Positions 1 through 5,489 are shown, numbered from the stretch's first letter. The stretch: DNA of 45,433 bases from a virus (IMGVR_UViG_3300046747_000467:1-45433), one strand, 5' to 3'. Notes: generated by a model not told the origin, from the sequence alone. A program made the numbers and translations.

Positions 1-127
1 CGACCGTCGTAGTGCTTCCCGTCGAACTCTTCGCAGGGGTACTCGGGGTCACGGATGCCAACGGTGCCGAAGAGCGGCGGCCCGTTGTTGACGAAGCGGA
101 CGAGGTTTTCCCAGTCGTGGAGCGCGT
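1..127. repeat. Terminal direct repeat, left copy (assembly circularity)
   Basis: Bases 1-127 are identical to 45307-45433, beginning CGACCGTCGTAGTG and ending GGAGCGCGT in both. A minus-strand gene reads straight through the join (stop at 45156, start at 134), so the two ends are one place in a circular map. This implies a unit genome of 45306 bp. A genuine short terminal repeat cannot be excluded from sequence alone. Confidence 0.95.
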
Positions 128-134
128 CGTTCAC
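1..134 (-). CDS. Small Cys-rich protein spanning circle join (5' part)
   Basis: First part of a 94-residue protein whose gene begins with GTG at 134 and continues past base 1 to a stop at 45156. The GTG overlaps the TGA of the preceding gene (GTGA at 131-134), the coupling used throughout this operon. It starts (M)NDALHDWENLVRFVNNGPP. The remainder has CxxC-type cysteines that look zinc-binding. Function not recognised. Confidence 0.75.
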   Translation of the reverse strand, partial: MNDALHDWENLVRFVNNGPPLFGTVGIRDPEYPCEEFDGKHYDG

Positions 135-367
135 TGCTTCCCCCTCCCCCGCTTCGCCGCGGGCTTCTTGGGTGCACGAGCTGGGCGGGAGGCGACGGAA
201 CGGACGACTTCCTGCGCCTCCGTCAGTCCGGCGGAGCGGCAGTCCCACCCGAACCGGATGCGTTCTGACAGGCCCGGGTCGTTCGCGCGCTGGAGAAATT
301 CGCCGTGGAGAGTGTCGAGCGCATCCAGAACGGCCGCCACGCTAACGGTCGCTGCTACTCGGGGCAT
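131..367 (-). CDS. Small basic-tailed hypothetical protein
   Basis: This 78-residue protein starts MPRVAATVSVAAVLDALDTL and ends in a Lys/Arg/Pro/Ala-rich tail (RAPKKPAAKRGRGKQ), suggesting a nucleic-acid contact. I chose the ATG at 367 over an upstream one at 397, because the upstream one would translate the promoter at 374-402. The ATG lies 6 nt after the -10 hexamer, so the transcript would start at or next to the start codon and be nearly leaderless. No family recognised. Confidence 0.7.
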   Translation of the reverse strand: MPRVAATVSVAAVLDALDTLHGEFLQRANDPGLSERIRFGWDCRSAGLTEAQEVVRSVASRPARAPKKPAAKRGRGKQ

Positions 368-373
368 GGGCTC

Positions 374-402
374 TGTATAGCAATGTATAGCAAGCAAGTC
401 AA
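374..402 (-). promoter_or_regulatory. Sigma70-like promoter with tandem 10-bp element
   Basis: On the minus strand: TTGACT, a 17-nt spacer, then TATACA, close to a consensus host promoter. The spacer and -10 together form a perfect tandem duplication of TTGCTATACA (374-393). The start codon of the 131-367 gene follows 6 nt after the -10. The same tandem element recurs at 1453, 8540, 8574, 42559 and, in degenerate form, 43047. Confidence 0.75.
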
Positions 403-440
403 CCTATCGCCATCCGGGTGTTTCCTTTGGAGCGCCCCTT

Positions 441-950
441 TCAGAGTTTGGCCGGATGGCGACGGGTCTCGCGGCGGGATGCCGCAGAGTCTTTGAGGAA
501 GGCGACGCGCCGGAGCTCGCGCATGGCGTCTCCCGGCATCAGCTCCCCGCTCATGACCTTCTTGGCAAAGCTATTGGTCCAGGCCATCAACTGGCGACGG
601 GCGTGCTCCCTCCGCACCACAGCCACCTCGTTGTCGATGCGCACCCGAACCGGGGTGACGTCCATCATCTCCCGAAGGCGGAGGGCTTGGATCTTCCAGT
701 CGCCATTGCCGAGGGCTTGCAGGGCCATGGCGACCCTGTTCGGCGTAATGGCGAGGTCGGCGTTCTCGGTGACGCAGAGGGCATCGAAGCAAATGTGGAG
801 GAAGGGGTCGGAGAAGTGCTTCACCTCGAGCCGCACTTCACTCGGGAGGGACTTCCCCTCAACGAGATGGACGATGATGAGCCGCTCCGCCGTGTGCGCC
901 TCGAAGGACAGCTTTTCAGCAGAGGCCACCGCTTCGTCGACTTCACACAT
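441..950 (-). CDS. Hypothetical protein, 169 aa
   Basis: Begins MCEVDEAVASAEKLSFEAHT. It has a mixed alpha/beta first half and a strongly basic helical C-terminus ending RRETRRHPAKL. The start at 950 overlaps the stop of the 26-codon ORF upstream by 8 bp (ATGTGTGA), pointing to coupled translation. I do not recognise a family. It is the largest gene in this early minus-strand stretch. Downstream there is a non-coding gap of about 70 bp holding the promoter at 374-402. Confidence 0.75.
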   Translation of the reverse strand: MCEVDEAVASAEKLSFEAHTAERLIIVHLVEGKSLPSEVRLEVKHFSDPFLHICFDALCVTENADLAITPNRVAMALQALGNGDWKIQALRLREMMDVTPVRVRIDNEVAVVRREHARRQLMAWTNSFAKKVMSGELMPGDAMRELRRVAFLKDSAASRRETRRHPAKL

Positions 951-1023
951 AGCGATACCCCGTCAGCCAGCCGTGAATCTTGAACAGCACCCAGAGGGCC
1001 CCCTTCGCTGCCCCGTCGCTCAC
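943..1023 (-). CDS. Mini-protein, 26 aa, possibly amphipathic
   Basis: GTG start at 1023, preceded by GGAG, overlapping the TGA of the upstream membrane protein (GTGA). The product is (M)SDGAAKGALWVLFKIHG followed by WLTGYRYV, aromatic and hydrophobic with a few charges. It could be a membrane-active or membrane-surface peptide. The evidence is the chain of stop/start overlaps on both sides. Small size keeps confidence moderate. Confidence 0.5.
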   Translation of the reverse strand: MSDGAAKGALWVLFKIHGWLTGYRYV

Positions 1024-1136
1024 GGGCGCTTCTCCAGAGCTGCCAGTCGCCGCTCATGATTTAGGAACGAGATGTAGTTGCCGACGGCCAGGATGATGAC
1101 CGCGACAACGAGGAAAGCGACGCTCCAGTCGCTCAC
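1020..1136 (-). CDS. Single-pass small membrane protein, 38 aa
   Basis: GTG start at 1136 overlaps the upstream stop (GTGA). The product is (M)SDWSVAFLVVAVIILAVGN followed by YISFLNHERRLAALEKRP: one transmembrane segment at about residues 5-22, then a charged cytoplasmic-looking tail. It could be a holin-like or superinfection-exclusion protein or an envelope modulator. It lies in the early operon, far from the endolysin, which argues against being the main holin. Confidence 0.65.
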   Translation of the reverse strand: MSDWSVAFLVVAVIILAVGNYISFLNHERRLAALEKRP

Positions 1137-1453
1137 GGCATCACGCGCCTATCGTTCTGAAGCCAGGCGTCGGGTCGCTGATACGTCGCCAGGTCAGGCC
1201 CGGGGCTCCCCTTGCATTCGGGGCAACGACACGGGCGCCCCCGCTTGTCCTCGCGCCGATGCTCCATCCCGAAGCAGGTCCCGCACATCTGTCGCGGCGG
1301 GTTCTGCTCGCCATCGAGGGAACGGTCTACCGGTGTGCCGTCCCGCACGCAGACGATGCACCGCCTCTCGTGCCCCCCTGACTTGCTCCCGAAGAACCGG
1401 TACGCCTTCCGCTTGCCACACCCTGCGCAGACCTTCCGAGGAACTTCACGCAT
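1133..1453 (-). CDS. Multi-zinc-ribbon protein
   Basis: A 106-residue protein starting MREVPRKVCAGCGKRKAYRF. It has four cysteine pairs in order: CAGC, CIVC, CGTC and CRCPEC, with a KRKAYRFFGSKSGG linker after the first. This is the layout of tandem treble-clef or zinc-ribbon folds. Such small phage proteins often bind nucleic acid or host polymerase, but the target cannot be read from sequence. The ATG at 1453 sits on the last base of a tandem TTGYKATRCA element (1453-1472), so expression may be locally controlled. Confidence 0.75.
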   Translation of the reverse strand: MREVPRKVCAGCGKRKAYRFFGSKSGGHERRCIVCVRDGTPVDRSLDGEQNPPRQMCGTCFGMEHRREDKRGRPCRCPECKGSPGPDLATYQRPDAWLQNDRRVMP

Positions 1454-1472
1454 GCATAGCAATGTATCACAA
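1453..1472 (-). promoter_or_regulatory. Tandem 10-bp element (copy 2)
   Basis: The minus strand reads TTGTGATACA TTGCTATGCA, two 10-mers of the same element as at 374-393. The second ends on the first base of the start codon of the zinc-ribbon gene. No good -35 hexamer is visible at the usual distance, so it may act as an operator more than as a promoter. Confidence 0.55.
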
Positions 1473-1481
1473 GCCGGCGCG

Positions 1482-1874
1482 TCATTCGAGGAAATGTGCA
1501 CACTCGAAACACGGCATGCTGCGGAACGACACGGCCCCACATCGGTAGCACTTCGACGGCGCGAAGAATTCCCCCGGCGTCGTGGTGGCGCCTTTGACGT
1601 TGTGCGTCCGGCACTCCTCTGGAGTCAGAGGCTTTAGAAGGACGAGAGCTCGACCGCGAGTTCCCAGCTGCCCGGTGCATTCATCCCAGTGGACGCGTCC
1701 CCGAGCCTTCAGTCGACGAAGGGTTTCGCTGACGGCGTTAGTCGAAACGATACCGAGTTCGGCGGCAATCTCGCGCCAGGTAGGCGCCCACCCCTTCTTG
1801 GCGAACAAGCGTTCGACAGCTCCGAGCATGCGAGCCTGGGAGCGGGTCAGCTCTGCAGGTGTATCTCTAGCCAT
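1482..1874 (-). CDS. LexA-type winged-helix protein with C-terminal zinc ribbon
   Basis: A 130-residue protein. Residues about 8-65 resemble the LexA DNA-binding domain: LTRSQARMLGAVERLF, then WAPTWREIAAELGI and AVSETLRRLKARGRV. The LexA autoprotease domain is absent. Instead the C-terminus has a four-cysteine ribbon, CYRC...CFEC. It is likely a DNA-binding regulator. ATG at 1874 was chosen because the LexA-like domain begins just after it; it overlaps the upstream gene by 28 bp. Confidence 0.8.
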   Translation of the reverse strand: MARDTPAELTRSQARMLGAVERLFAKKGWAPTWREIAAELGIVSTNAVSETLRRLKARGRVHWDECTGQLGTRGRALVLLKPLTPEECRTHNVKGATTTPGEFFAPSKCYRCGAVSFRSMPCFECAHFLE

Positions 1875-1990
1875 CGGAGTGCGTCCTGGTCGTTCAGATG
1901 GGTGACGGTGAGCCCTAGCCATCGGCAGAGTCTACGAATGGAGGCGGGCTTCACGCCCGCGCGCCGAAGGTCATGAGCGATGGGTCTCAT
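1847..1990 (-). CDS. Small helix-turn-helix-like protein, 47 aa
   Basis: MRPIAHDLRRAGVKPASIRR, then LCRWLGLTVTHLNDQDALRW. The middle looks like a helix-turn-helix (ASIRRLCRWLGLTVTHL), but the protein is too short to assign. The start at 1990 overlaps the previous stop (ATGA). Confidence 0.55.
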   Translation of the reverse strand: MRPIAHDLRRAGVKPASIRRLCRWLGLTVTHLNDQDALRWLEIHLQS

Positions 1991-2217
1991 GGCTCGAGCA
2001 GCTTTTGCTTGAAGGCTTCCCCGAACCGAAGCGCCCCTGTCGGCATCTCCTCCAGTTCCTTGTCGTTCAGGTAGGTCTCCTCGGTGGCACCATGACACGC
2101 CACGTAGAACTTCACCCGACAGGTCATCGAGTCGTAGGTCCGCACGAACGAATCGACGGGCTTGTTGCATAAGGCACACCGCGGACGCGGGAGTTCAAGA
2201 TTCACCAGCTCGCTCAC
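1987..2217 (-). CDS. Small zinc-binding hypothetical protein
   Basis: 76 residues, beginning MSELVNLELPRPRCALCNKP. CALC plus a later C and C-H pair could form one zinc site. It is overlapped on both sides by ATGA junctions with neighbouring genes. No family recognised. Confidence 0.7.
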   Translation of the reverse strand: MSELVNLELPRPRCALCNKPVDSFVRTYDSMTCRVKFYVACHGATEETYLNDKELEEMPTGALRFGEAFKQKLLEP

Positions 2218-2414
2218 TTCGCCCCCCGCAACTCACTCTCGCTGACCCCCAGGGCCTCCGCGAGCTTGATGGCCCCCAGCCTACCGAGGGCGAAGTCCCC
2301 CCGCTCCAGGTTGGCGATGTAGCGCTCCGACATCCCCGCCAAGCAGGCGAGATTTCGCTGGGAGAGCCCCTTCTCTTTGCGCAAGCGCCTGAGGCGCACG
2401 ATGAAGTCGCTCAC
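2214..2414 (-). CDS. Xre-family HTH regulator, 66 aa
   Basis: GTG start at 2414 overlaps the upstream stop (GTGA). The whole protein is an HTH_3/Cro-CI fold: SDFIVRLRRLRKEKGLSQRN, then LACLAGMSERYIANLERG and an AIKLAEALGVSESEL helix. It has no second domain, so it is a Cro-like minimal repressor/activator. It is the second of two Xre-type proteins in this operon; a third is encoded at 4793 on the other strand. Confidence 0.85.
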   Translation of the reverse strand: MSDFIVRLRRLRKEKGLSQRNLACLAGMSERYIANLERGDFALGRLGAIKLAEALGVSESELRGAK

Positions 2415-2641
2415 AGCTTTATGACCTCTCCGCGCTCGCAGTAACGAAGACCGCGAACGATGTGGGTCCAGTTCATCGGCAGCTTCAGCAGCGTCGCGTC
2501 GCTGAGCAGGCACATCGCGAAAGCGAACTCGTTCAGGGCTCGCTCCGTCTCCGTCGCCAGATACGCATGAAGGCTTACGAGGCGAAGGGCTTGGAAGGGG
2601 TCGGGGTGGAACTCGAACGTCGGTTCGTCGTCGCGACTCAT
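2411..2641 (-). CDS. Hypothetical protein, 76 aa
   Basis: ATG at 2641 overlaps the upstream stop (ATGA). It begins MSRDDEPTFEFHPDPFQALR and is mostly helical and acidic at the start. No recognisable family. Kept because its start and stop both overlap neighbours in the operon pattern. Confidence 0.65.
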   Translation of the reverse strand: MSRDDEPTFEFHPDPFQALRLVSLHAYLATETERALNEFAFAMCLLSDATLLKLPMNWTHIVRGLRYCERGEVIKL

Positions 2642-2847
2642 GGTGTCCCCGTTTCTGCCCAGCGGTTCCACCCCGCAATGGCAGCATCGGCGATCTCGCG
2701 ACGCTCCTCGGGTGTGAACGGCGTCTTCGGTGTGAGCGCATCGCAAAAACCGTAGGGCATGAACCGAAGCCCACCACGCGGCCTTGGCGCAATCAGCTCC
2801 GGCTCTACGTCGTCCATCTCCAGCCCGCTTTTCAGCGTCCAGGTCAT
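2638..2847 (-). CDS. Hypothetical protein, 69 aa
   Basis: Begins MTWTLKSGLEMDDVEPELIA. The C-terminal half has FTPEERREIADAAIAGWNRW, an amphipathic helix seen in many small phage proteins. Coupled by ATGA to both neighbours. Function unknown. Confidence 0.65.
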   Translation of the reverse strand: MTWTLKSGLEMDDVEPELIAPRPRGGLRFMPYGFCDALTPKTPFTPEERREIADAAIAGWNRWAETGTP

Positions 2848-3050
2848 GACAATTCACCCGCCCCGTTGAGAGCCCTTATCAGCATCCACTGCAACTTTTC
2901 CTGCATGCCAGGGTCCACCGTGCCGCAAAGCCGAATCAGGGCAGACGAGAAAGCAAGCTGACGCTCGTCTCTCGACTCGATGGCCAAGAGCACCTCCTCG
3001 AGAGCCCGAACCGCTTCCGAGAATCTATCGGTCGCCTCATCGCTGGTCAT
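2844..3050 (-). CDS. Hypothetical helical protein, 68 aa
   Basis: Begins MTSDEATDRFSEAVRALEEV and looks all-helical. ATGA overlap with the preceding gene. No family recognised. Confidence 0.65.
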   Translation of the reverse strand: MTSDEATDRFSEAVRALEEVLLAIESRDERQLAFSSALIRLCGTVDPGMQEKLQWMLIRALNGAGELS

Positions 3051-3316
3051 GACTCCTCCAGGAAGGCGTCAAGCTCACCCCGGAAAGCGTCATCCTCGAT
3101 GTGCTCCCAAGACCGGCGCAGTAGCTCCTCCGCCCTGGCCAGGCGCTCCGCGAGTCTCGGATGGAGGTCCCAGGCCATCTCATGAAGGTCAAACTCCTCG
3201 TTCAGCTCGAAGCGCTCATCCTTGTGCCGGAACTTCTCCCCATGGGGCAGCGCCTCCACCCGGCGCAACTCGGCCTCAGCCTGACGAACCAGCTCCAACT
3301 CTTCCGACAGCTTCAT
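3047..3316 (-). CDS. Acidic coiled-coil hypothetical protein, 89 aa
   Basis: The ATG at 3316 overlaps the upstream TGA as TGATG, matching the other cassette junctions here. A GTG one codon earlier is possible. Begins MKLSEELELVRQAEAELRRV and is rich in Glu, Leu, Arg and Ala, so probably a long helical hairpin or coiled coil. Function unknown. Confidence 0.65.
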   Translation of the reverse strand: MKLSEELELVRQAEAELRRVEALPHGEKFRHKDERFELNEEFDLHEMAWDLHPRLAERLARAEELLRRSWEHIEDDAFRGELDAFLEES

Positions 3317-3340
3317 CACGGCTCCCCCTCCCCAGTCAGC
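3314..3340 (-). repeat. Gene-junction cassette, copy 1 (diverged)
   Basis: The minus strand reads GCTGACTGGGGAGGGGGAGC then CGTGATG. It encodes the end of one gene (LTGEGEP), the purine-rich ribosome site and the TGATG stop/start overlap with the next. It is the most diverged of three copies. Confidence 0.8.
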
Positions 3341-3525
3341 ACCGACCGAATAGCCTCAAGCAACGGCTTCCCCAGCCGCCCGTCCACCGAGTAGGACAGC
3401 ATGAGCACCGCATGGAGGAATGCCCCCGCCCGCACGTCCGCCGGCAGCGCCTCGAGCCTGTTTCGAAAGGCTTCCAACGCAGGCCGTAGCCCCGGGTCCA
3501 GCTCATGTAGGTTCAGATGCGCCAT
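3316..3525 (-). CDS. Hypothetical protein with LTGEGEP tail
   Basis: 69 residues, beginning MAHLNLHELDPGLRPALEAF and ending VLTGEGEP. The tail and the following ribosome site are a near copy of those ending the two upstream genes (see junction cassettes). The N-terminal codons were chosen from the TGATG overlap at 3525 and the AAGGAG before it. Confidence 0.65.
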   Translation of the reverse strand: MAHLNLHELDPGLRPALEAFRNRLEALPADVRAGAFLHAVLMLSYSVDGRLGKPLLEAIRSVLTGEGEP

Positions 3526-3549
3526 CAGGGTTCTCCTTCCCCAGTCAGC
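3523..3549 (-). repeat. Gene-junction cassette, copy 2
   Basis: The minus strand reads GCTGACTGGGGAAGGAGAAC then CCTGATG, encoding LTGEGEP, an AAGGAG ribosome site and a TGATG stop/start overlap. Nearly identical to copy 3 at 3849-3875, although the genes on either side are unrelated. Confidence 0.85.
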
Positions 3550-3851
3550 GTCCACCCGTCGACATAGGCGGTCGCCCGGATGAGGTAGTTCATGAGGAAA
3601 GCCGGCTTCTCGTCCCGGTTCACCGCCGCCTTCAAATCCCGAAGGAACCGAGAGCAAATAGTCGCCCGCTCCCTCCACTCCAACGTAGGAGCATCAGCTA
3701 CCTCGAGAGCCCCCCCCGGCAGGTCGTGCCCAGAGCGGCTTACCCCGTCCGCCCCGAACCACACCAGGTCGACTCGCCCCGTCTCCCTCGCCGCGGAAAC
3801 AGTCATCAGCGGCCCACCAGACCTAAAACGAACAACATCGCCTACTTTCAT
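3525..3851 (-). CDS. YodC/DUF2158-like protein with C-terminal extension
   Basis: 108 residues. The N-terminus MKVGDVVRFRSGGPLMTV matches the signature of the small DUF2158 (YodC-like) family, an SH3-like barrel whose role is not settled. Residues 50-100 form a helical extension. It ends TLTGEGEP. A paralogue with the same N-terminal signature is encoded at 4066-4374, with an Xre regulator between them. Confidence 0.75.
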   Translation of the reverse strand: MKVGDVVRFRSGGPLMTVSAARETGRVDLVWFGADGVSRSGHDLPGGALEVADAPTLEWRERATICSRFLRDLKAAVNRDEKPAFLMNYLIRATAYVDGWTLTGEGEP

Positions 3852-3875
3852 CAGGGTTCTCCTTCGCCAGTCAGC
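3849..3875 (-). repeat. Gene-junction cassette, copy 3
   Basis: The minus strand reads GCTGACTGGCGAAGGAGAAC then CCTGATG, one base different from copy 2. It ends the Xre gene and starts the DUF2158-like gene at 3851. Confidence 0.85.
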
Positions 3876-4066
3876 AGCCACTCCAGCCTGACCCCCAAAA
3901 CCTTCGCCATCCTCACCGCCACCTCCGACCCCATCGGGTGCCCCCGCCCCTCCAACTGCTGGACGTAGGTAGGCCCCTTCTTGAGCAGGTCAGACAGCTT
4001 CCGCTGGGACAGCCCCTTCCCCTCGCGAATCTCCCGCACCCGGTCCGCTATCGCCGAGAACCCCAT
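3851..4066 (-). CDS. Xre-family HTH repressor-like protein, 71 aa
   Basis: Starts MGFSAIADRVREIREGKGLS; the HTH core continues QRKLSDLLKKGPTYVQQLEG and ends LGVRLEWLLTGEGEP. It is a single Cro/CI-type HTH with no protease or multimerisation domain. The ATG at 4066 overlaps the upstream stop. As second gene of the leftward early operon, facing the divergent region, it is a prime candidate for controlling the switch with the plus-strand Xre protein. Confidence 0.85.
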   Translation of the reverse strand: MGFSAIADRVREIREGKGLSQRKLSDLLKKGPTYVQQLEGRGHPMGSEVAVRMAKVLGVRLEWLLTGEGEP

Positions 4067-4374
4067 CAGTTCGCCCTCGCCGCCGGCCCCGCCAAGAACG
4101 AATCCACCCGGTGGAGCAACTGATTCGCCGCCTCCACGGTCGCCCCCTCCTTCAACACCACGGCGCACTCCCTCAGGAGCTCCCGAGCCCGGGAAGCCTG
4201 AGACGGCGTCGGCTTGTACGGCTCCGCAAGCTCCAGGACTACCTCAGGGTAATCCCTACGCTGCGGAACCCCGGTCTGGTCATGCCAGCAACACCAGAGC
4301 CCGCCAAGGGCCGTAGCCTCCACGACCATCCGGTGCCCATTGCTTTTCAGCCTCACAACGTCGCCTGCCTTCAT
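4066..4374 (-). CDS. YodC/DUF2158-like protein, 102 aa
   Basis: First gene of the leftward operon. N-terminus MKAGDVVRLKSNGHRMVVEA fits the DUF2158/YodC-like motif, and a tryptophan- and cysteine-containing strand (GLWCCWHD) follows. The second half is helical. The ATG follows a TATAGT -10 hexamer by 6 nt, leaving no room for a ribosome-binding site, so the mRNA would be leaderless. Paralogous in its first 20 residues to the gene at 3525-3851. Confidence 0.75.
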   Translation of the reverse strand: MKAGDVVRLKSNGHRMVVEATALGGLWCCWHDQTGVPQRRDYPEVVLELAEPYKPTPSQASRARELLRECAVVLKEGATVEAANQLLHRVDSFLAGPAARAN

Positions 4375-4380
4375 GCAGGA

Positions 4381-4410
4381 ACTATACAGCGCAGGACTGA
4401 TACTGCATAG
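4381..4410 (-). promoter_or_regulatory. Likely promoter of leftward early operon
   Basis: The minus strand has TATAGT at 4386-4381, and 17 nt upstream TATGCA (weak -35), with an AT-rich stretch (AAATTTTCGAA) further upstream. The start codon of the 4066-4374 gene follows after 6 nt, the same geometry as at 374-402. This spacing suggests a leaderless transcript. The -35 is poor, so an activator may be involved. Confidence 0.5.
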
Positions 4411-4506
4411 ACCCGGATTCGAAAATTTGCGCGGTTGAGGGGTCCCCCCCTCTCACCCCACCCCTCCCCCCAGGGGGTACCAGGGGCCTGCCGCAGCAGC
4501 GTGCGC

Positions 4507-4553
4507 GTGCGGCCAGCGAGCCGGACTCGTGTACGGCCGGCGGGCCGGAGCCT
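4507..4553. repeat. Two tandem imperfect 23-24 bp GC-rich repeats
   Basis: Unit 1 (4507-4530) begins GTGCGGCCAGCGAGCCGGAC. Unit 2 (4531-4553) begins GTACGGCCGGCGGGCCGGAG. They share a GGCC-GCG-GCCGGA core, and a third unit starts (GTACGC). They could be protein-binding iterons, but two copies are weak evidence. Confidence 0.5.
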
Positions 4554-4726
4554 GTACGCAAGGGCAGCGCTGAACGGATGGGAGCAGACCAGCGCAGCCG
4601 CAGAGCAGAGGCAACCCCCGGGATTCATGCTAGAAGAGCAGGGCCGGAGAGTGGGGACGACACCTCCAAGTGGCGCAGTGGACAGTGACGCCGGCTAGTC
4701 GGTCGAGAGGGGCACCCCGGGATTCG

Positions 4727-4744
4727 GCATACGGAGCCGTATGC
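4727..4744. promoter_or_regulatory. Palindromic operator candidate A
   Basis: GCATACGG AG CCGTATGC is a perfect 8-bp inverted repeat with a 2-bp centre, about 50 bp before the GTG of the rightward Xre gene. A close relative with the same ATACGG and CGTATGCTA segments lies just upstream of the portal gene (37727-37744). A dimeric HTH protein is the likely ligand. Confidence 0.65.
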
Positions 4745-4750
4745 TAAAGC

Positions 4751-4768
4751 TGACAGCGCCCACTGTCA
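4751..4768. promoter_or_regulatory. Inverted repeat TGACAG-N6-CTGTCA
   Basis: A perfect 6-bp inverted repeat with a 6-bp spacer, 25 bp before the start codon of the 4793 gene. GGACA-N5-TGTCC at 5064-5078 is similar in sequence and lies just before the next gene, so both may be sites for the same small repressor. Confidence 0.55.
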
Positions 4769-4792
4769 TTCCCGACCTGCTACGGTAGAGCG

Positions 4793-5026
4793 GTGCATCA
4801 GGGCTACGCCGCTGCCTTTGCCCTACGCCTCCGAGCAGCAAGGGAGTCTCGGGGTCTCTCTCGCTGTAGGCTCTCCTCAATGGCCGGGCTAGGGTCGACT
4901 GAGGTTCGCTGGATAGAGGGGGCGGGTTGTGGGGCGCGGGGGCCTCATGCTTCGACCGTGGTCCGCCTGGCCCGTGCGCTGCGGGTCGACCCGGGCTGGC
5001 TCCTGGTCGGCGACTCCGACGAGTAG
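4793..5026 (+). CDS. Xre-family HTH regulator (rightward operon)
   Basis: 77 residues, GTG start. The protein has the Cro/CI HTH pattern: FALRLRAARESRGLSRCRLS, then a recognition-helix region GLGSTEVRWIEGAG and the C-terminal helix VVRLARALRVDPGWLLVGDS. The loop between is unusually Gly- and Cys-rich. It is first gene of the rightward operon and is bracketed by inverted repeats, consistent with autoregulation and with opposing the leftward Xre protein. Confidence 0.8.
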   Translation: MHQGYAAAFALRLRAARESRGLSRCRLSSMAGLGSTEVRWIEGAGCGARGPHASTVVRLARALRVDPGWLLVGDSDE

Positions 5027-5061
5027 CTGCATTCCTGCAGTCCCGAACTGCACCGATGCAG
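5027..5061. promoter_or_regulatory. Nested inverted repeat hairpin after Xre gene
   Basis: Starting immediately after the stop codon: CTGCAT (5027-5032) pairs with ATGCAG (5056-5061), and inside it TGCAGT (5036-5041) pairs with ACTGCA (5047-5052). No U-run follows, so it is not a classical terminator. It could be an attenuator, an mRNA-stabilising hairpin or a DNA operator. Confidence 0.55.
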
Positions 5062-5063
5062 GT

Positions 5064-5078
5064 GGACAGTGAGTGTCC
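5064..5078. promoter_or_regulatory. Inverted repeat GGACA-N5-TGTCC
   Basis: A perfect 5-bp inverted repeat 22 bp before the ATG at 5100. It resembles the TGACAG-N6-CTGTCA site at 4751. Possible second operator for the rightward transcript. Confidence 0.4.
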
Positions 5079-5099
5079 GGGGAGTAAGCTGGAGCTCCC

Positions 5100-5438
5100 A
5101 TGACGAACTACGAAGCAGAGGCTGAGTTGCTGGACGAGTACAACGCGCAATGGGGCGACCCGAGGCGTTGCTTGCGGCACGGGGTGACCATCTCGTCCAA
5201 CGATGGGATGCACGACGGACTGTGCGGATATTGCGAGGCGGACGCGGATATCGAGGAGGAACGAGTCATGAGCGTAGACGACATGATGAACGCCATCGAC
5301 ACGAACGGTTGCCTCGAGCTCCTCCTCTCCGCCCTGCGCTCCCTCAATGCGCCGGCCCGTAACAAGCGGGAGCGGGCCATGTGCGTCTCCCTCTTCGTTG
5401 ACTGCCTCGGCACGGCCATGGCGCTGGCTGGCAGGTGA
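5100..5438 (+). CDS. Hypothetical Cys-containing protein, 112 aa
   Basis: ATG preceded by GGAGCT. Starts MTNYEAEAELLDEYNAQWGD. A zinc-site-like CLRH...CGYC pattern lies around residues 24-45. The C-terminal half is helical. No family recognised. Confidence 0.7.
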   Translation: MTNYEAEAELLDEYNAQWGDPRRCLRHGVTISSNDGMHDGLCGYCEADADIEEERVMSVDDMMNAIDTNGCLELLLSALRSLNAPARNKRERAMCVSLFVDCLGTAMALAGR

Positions 5439-5443
5439 CTCGC

Positions 5444-5489
5444 TTGCCGGGTAGACGCTCCCTCTACGGACGGTGCGTCTGCCGGGCAA
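5444..5489 (+). promoter_or_regulatory. Large intergenic hairpin, copy 1
   Basis: TTGCCGGGTAGACGC (5444-5458) pairs with GCGTCTGCCGGGCAA (5475-5489): 13 Watson-Crick pairs, one G-U and one mismatch, around a 16-nt loop. It ends 19 nt before the next start codon and is homologous in sequence and layout to the hairpin at 6246-6289. There is no U-tract, so an RNA processing, stability or translational role is more likely than termination. Confidence 0.7.

Larger units (their letters stand above)
4411..4792. promoter_or_regulatory. Divergent intergenic region (switch / possible origin)
   Basis: About 380 bp with no convincing gene between the leftward and rightward operons. It holds a C-rich tract at 4444-4480, two tandem imperfect GC-rich units at 4507-4553, the repeated 11-mer CCCCGGGATTC at 4616-4626 and 4715-4725, and two inverted repeats (4727-4744, 4751-4768) just before the rightward Xre gene. 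The ORFs here lack ribosome sites and have low-complexity products. It is a natural place for operators and perhaps the replication origin; the latter is only an inference. Confidence 0.6.

Noticed and set aside
4371-4628. Minus-strand 85-codon frame in the divergent region
   Set aside because: Arg/Gly/Leu low-complexity product, no ribosome site, and it covers the likely leftward promoter and tandem repeats.
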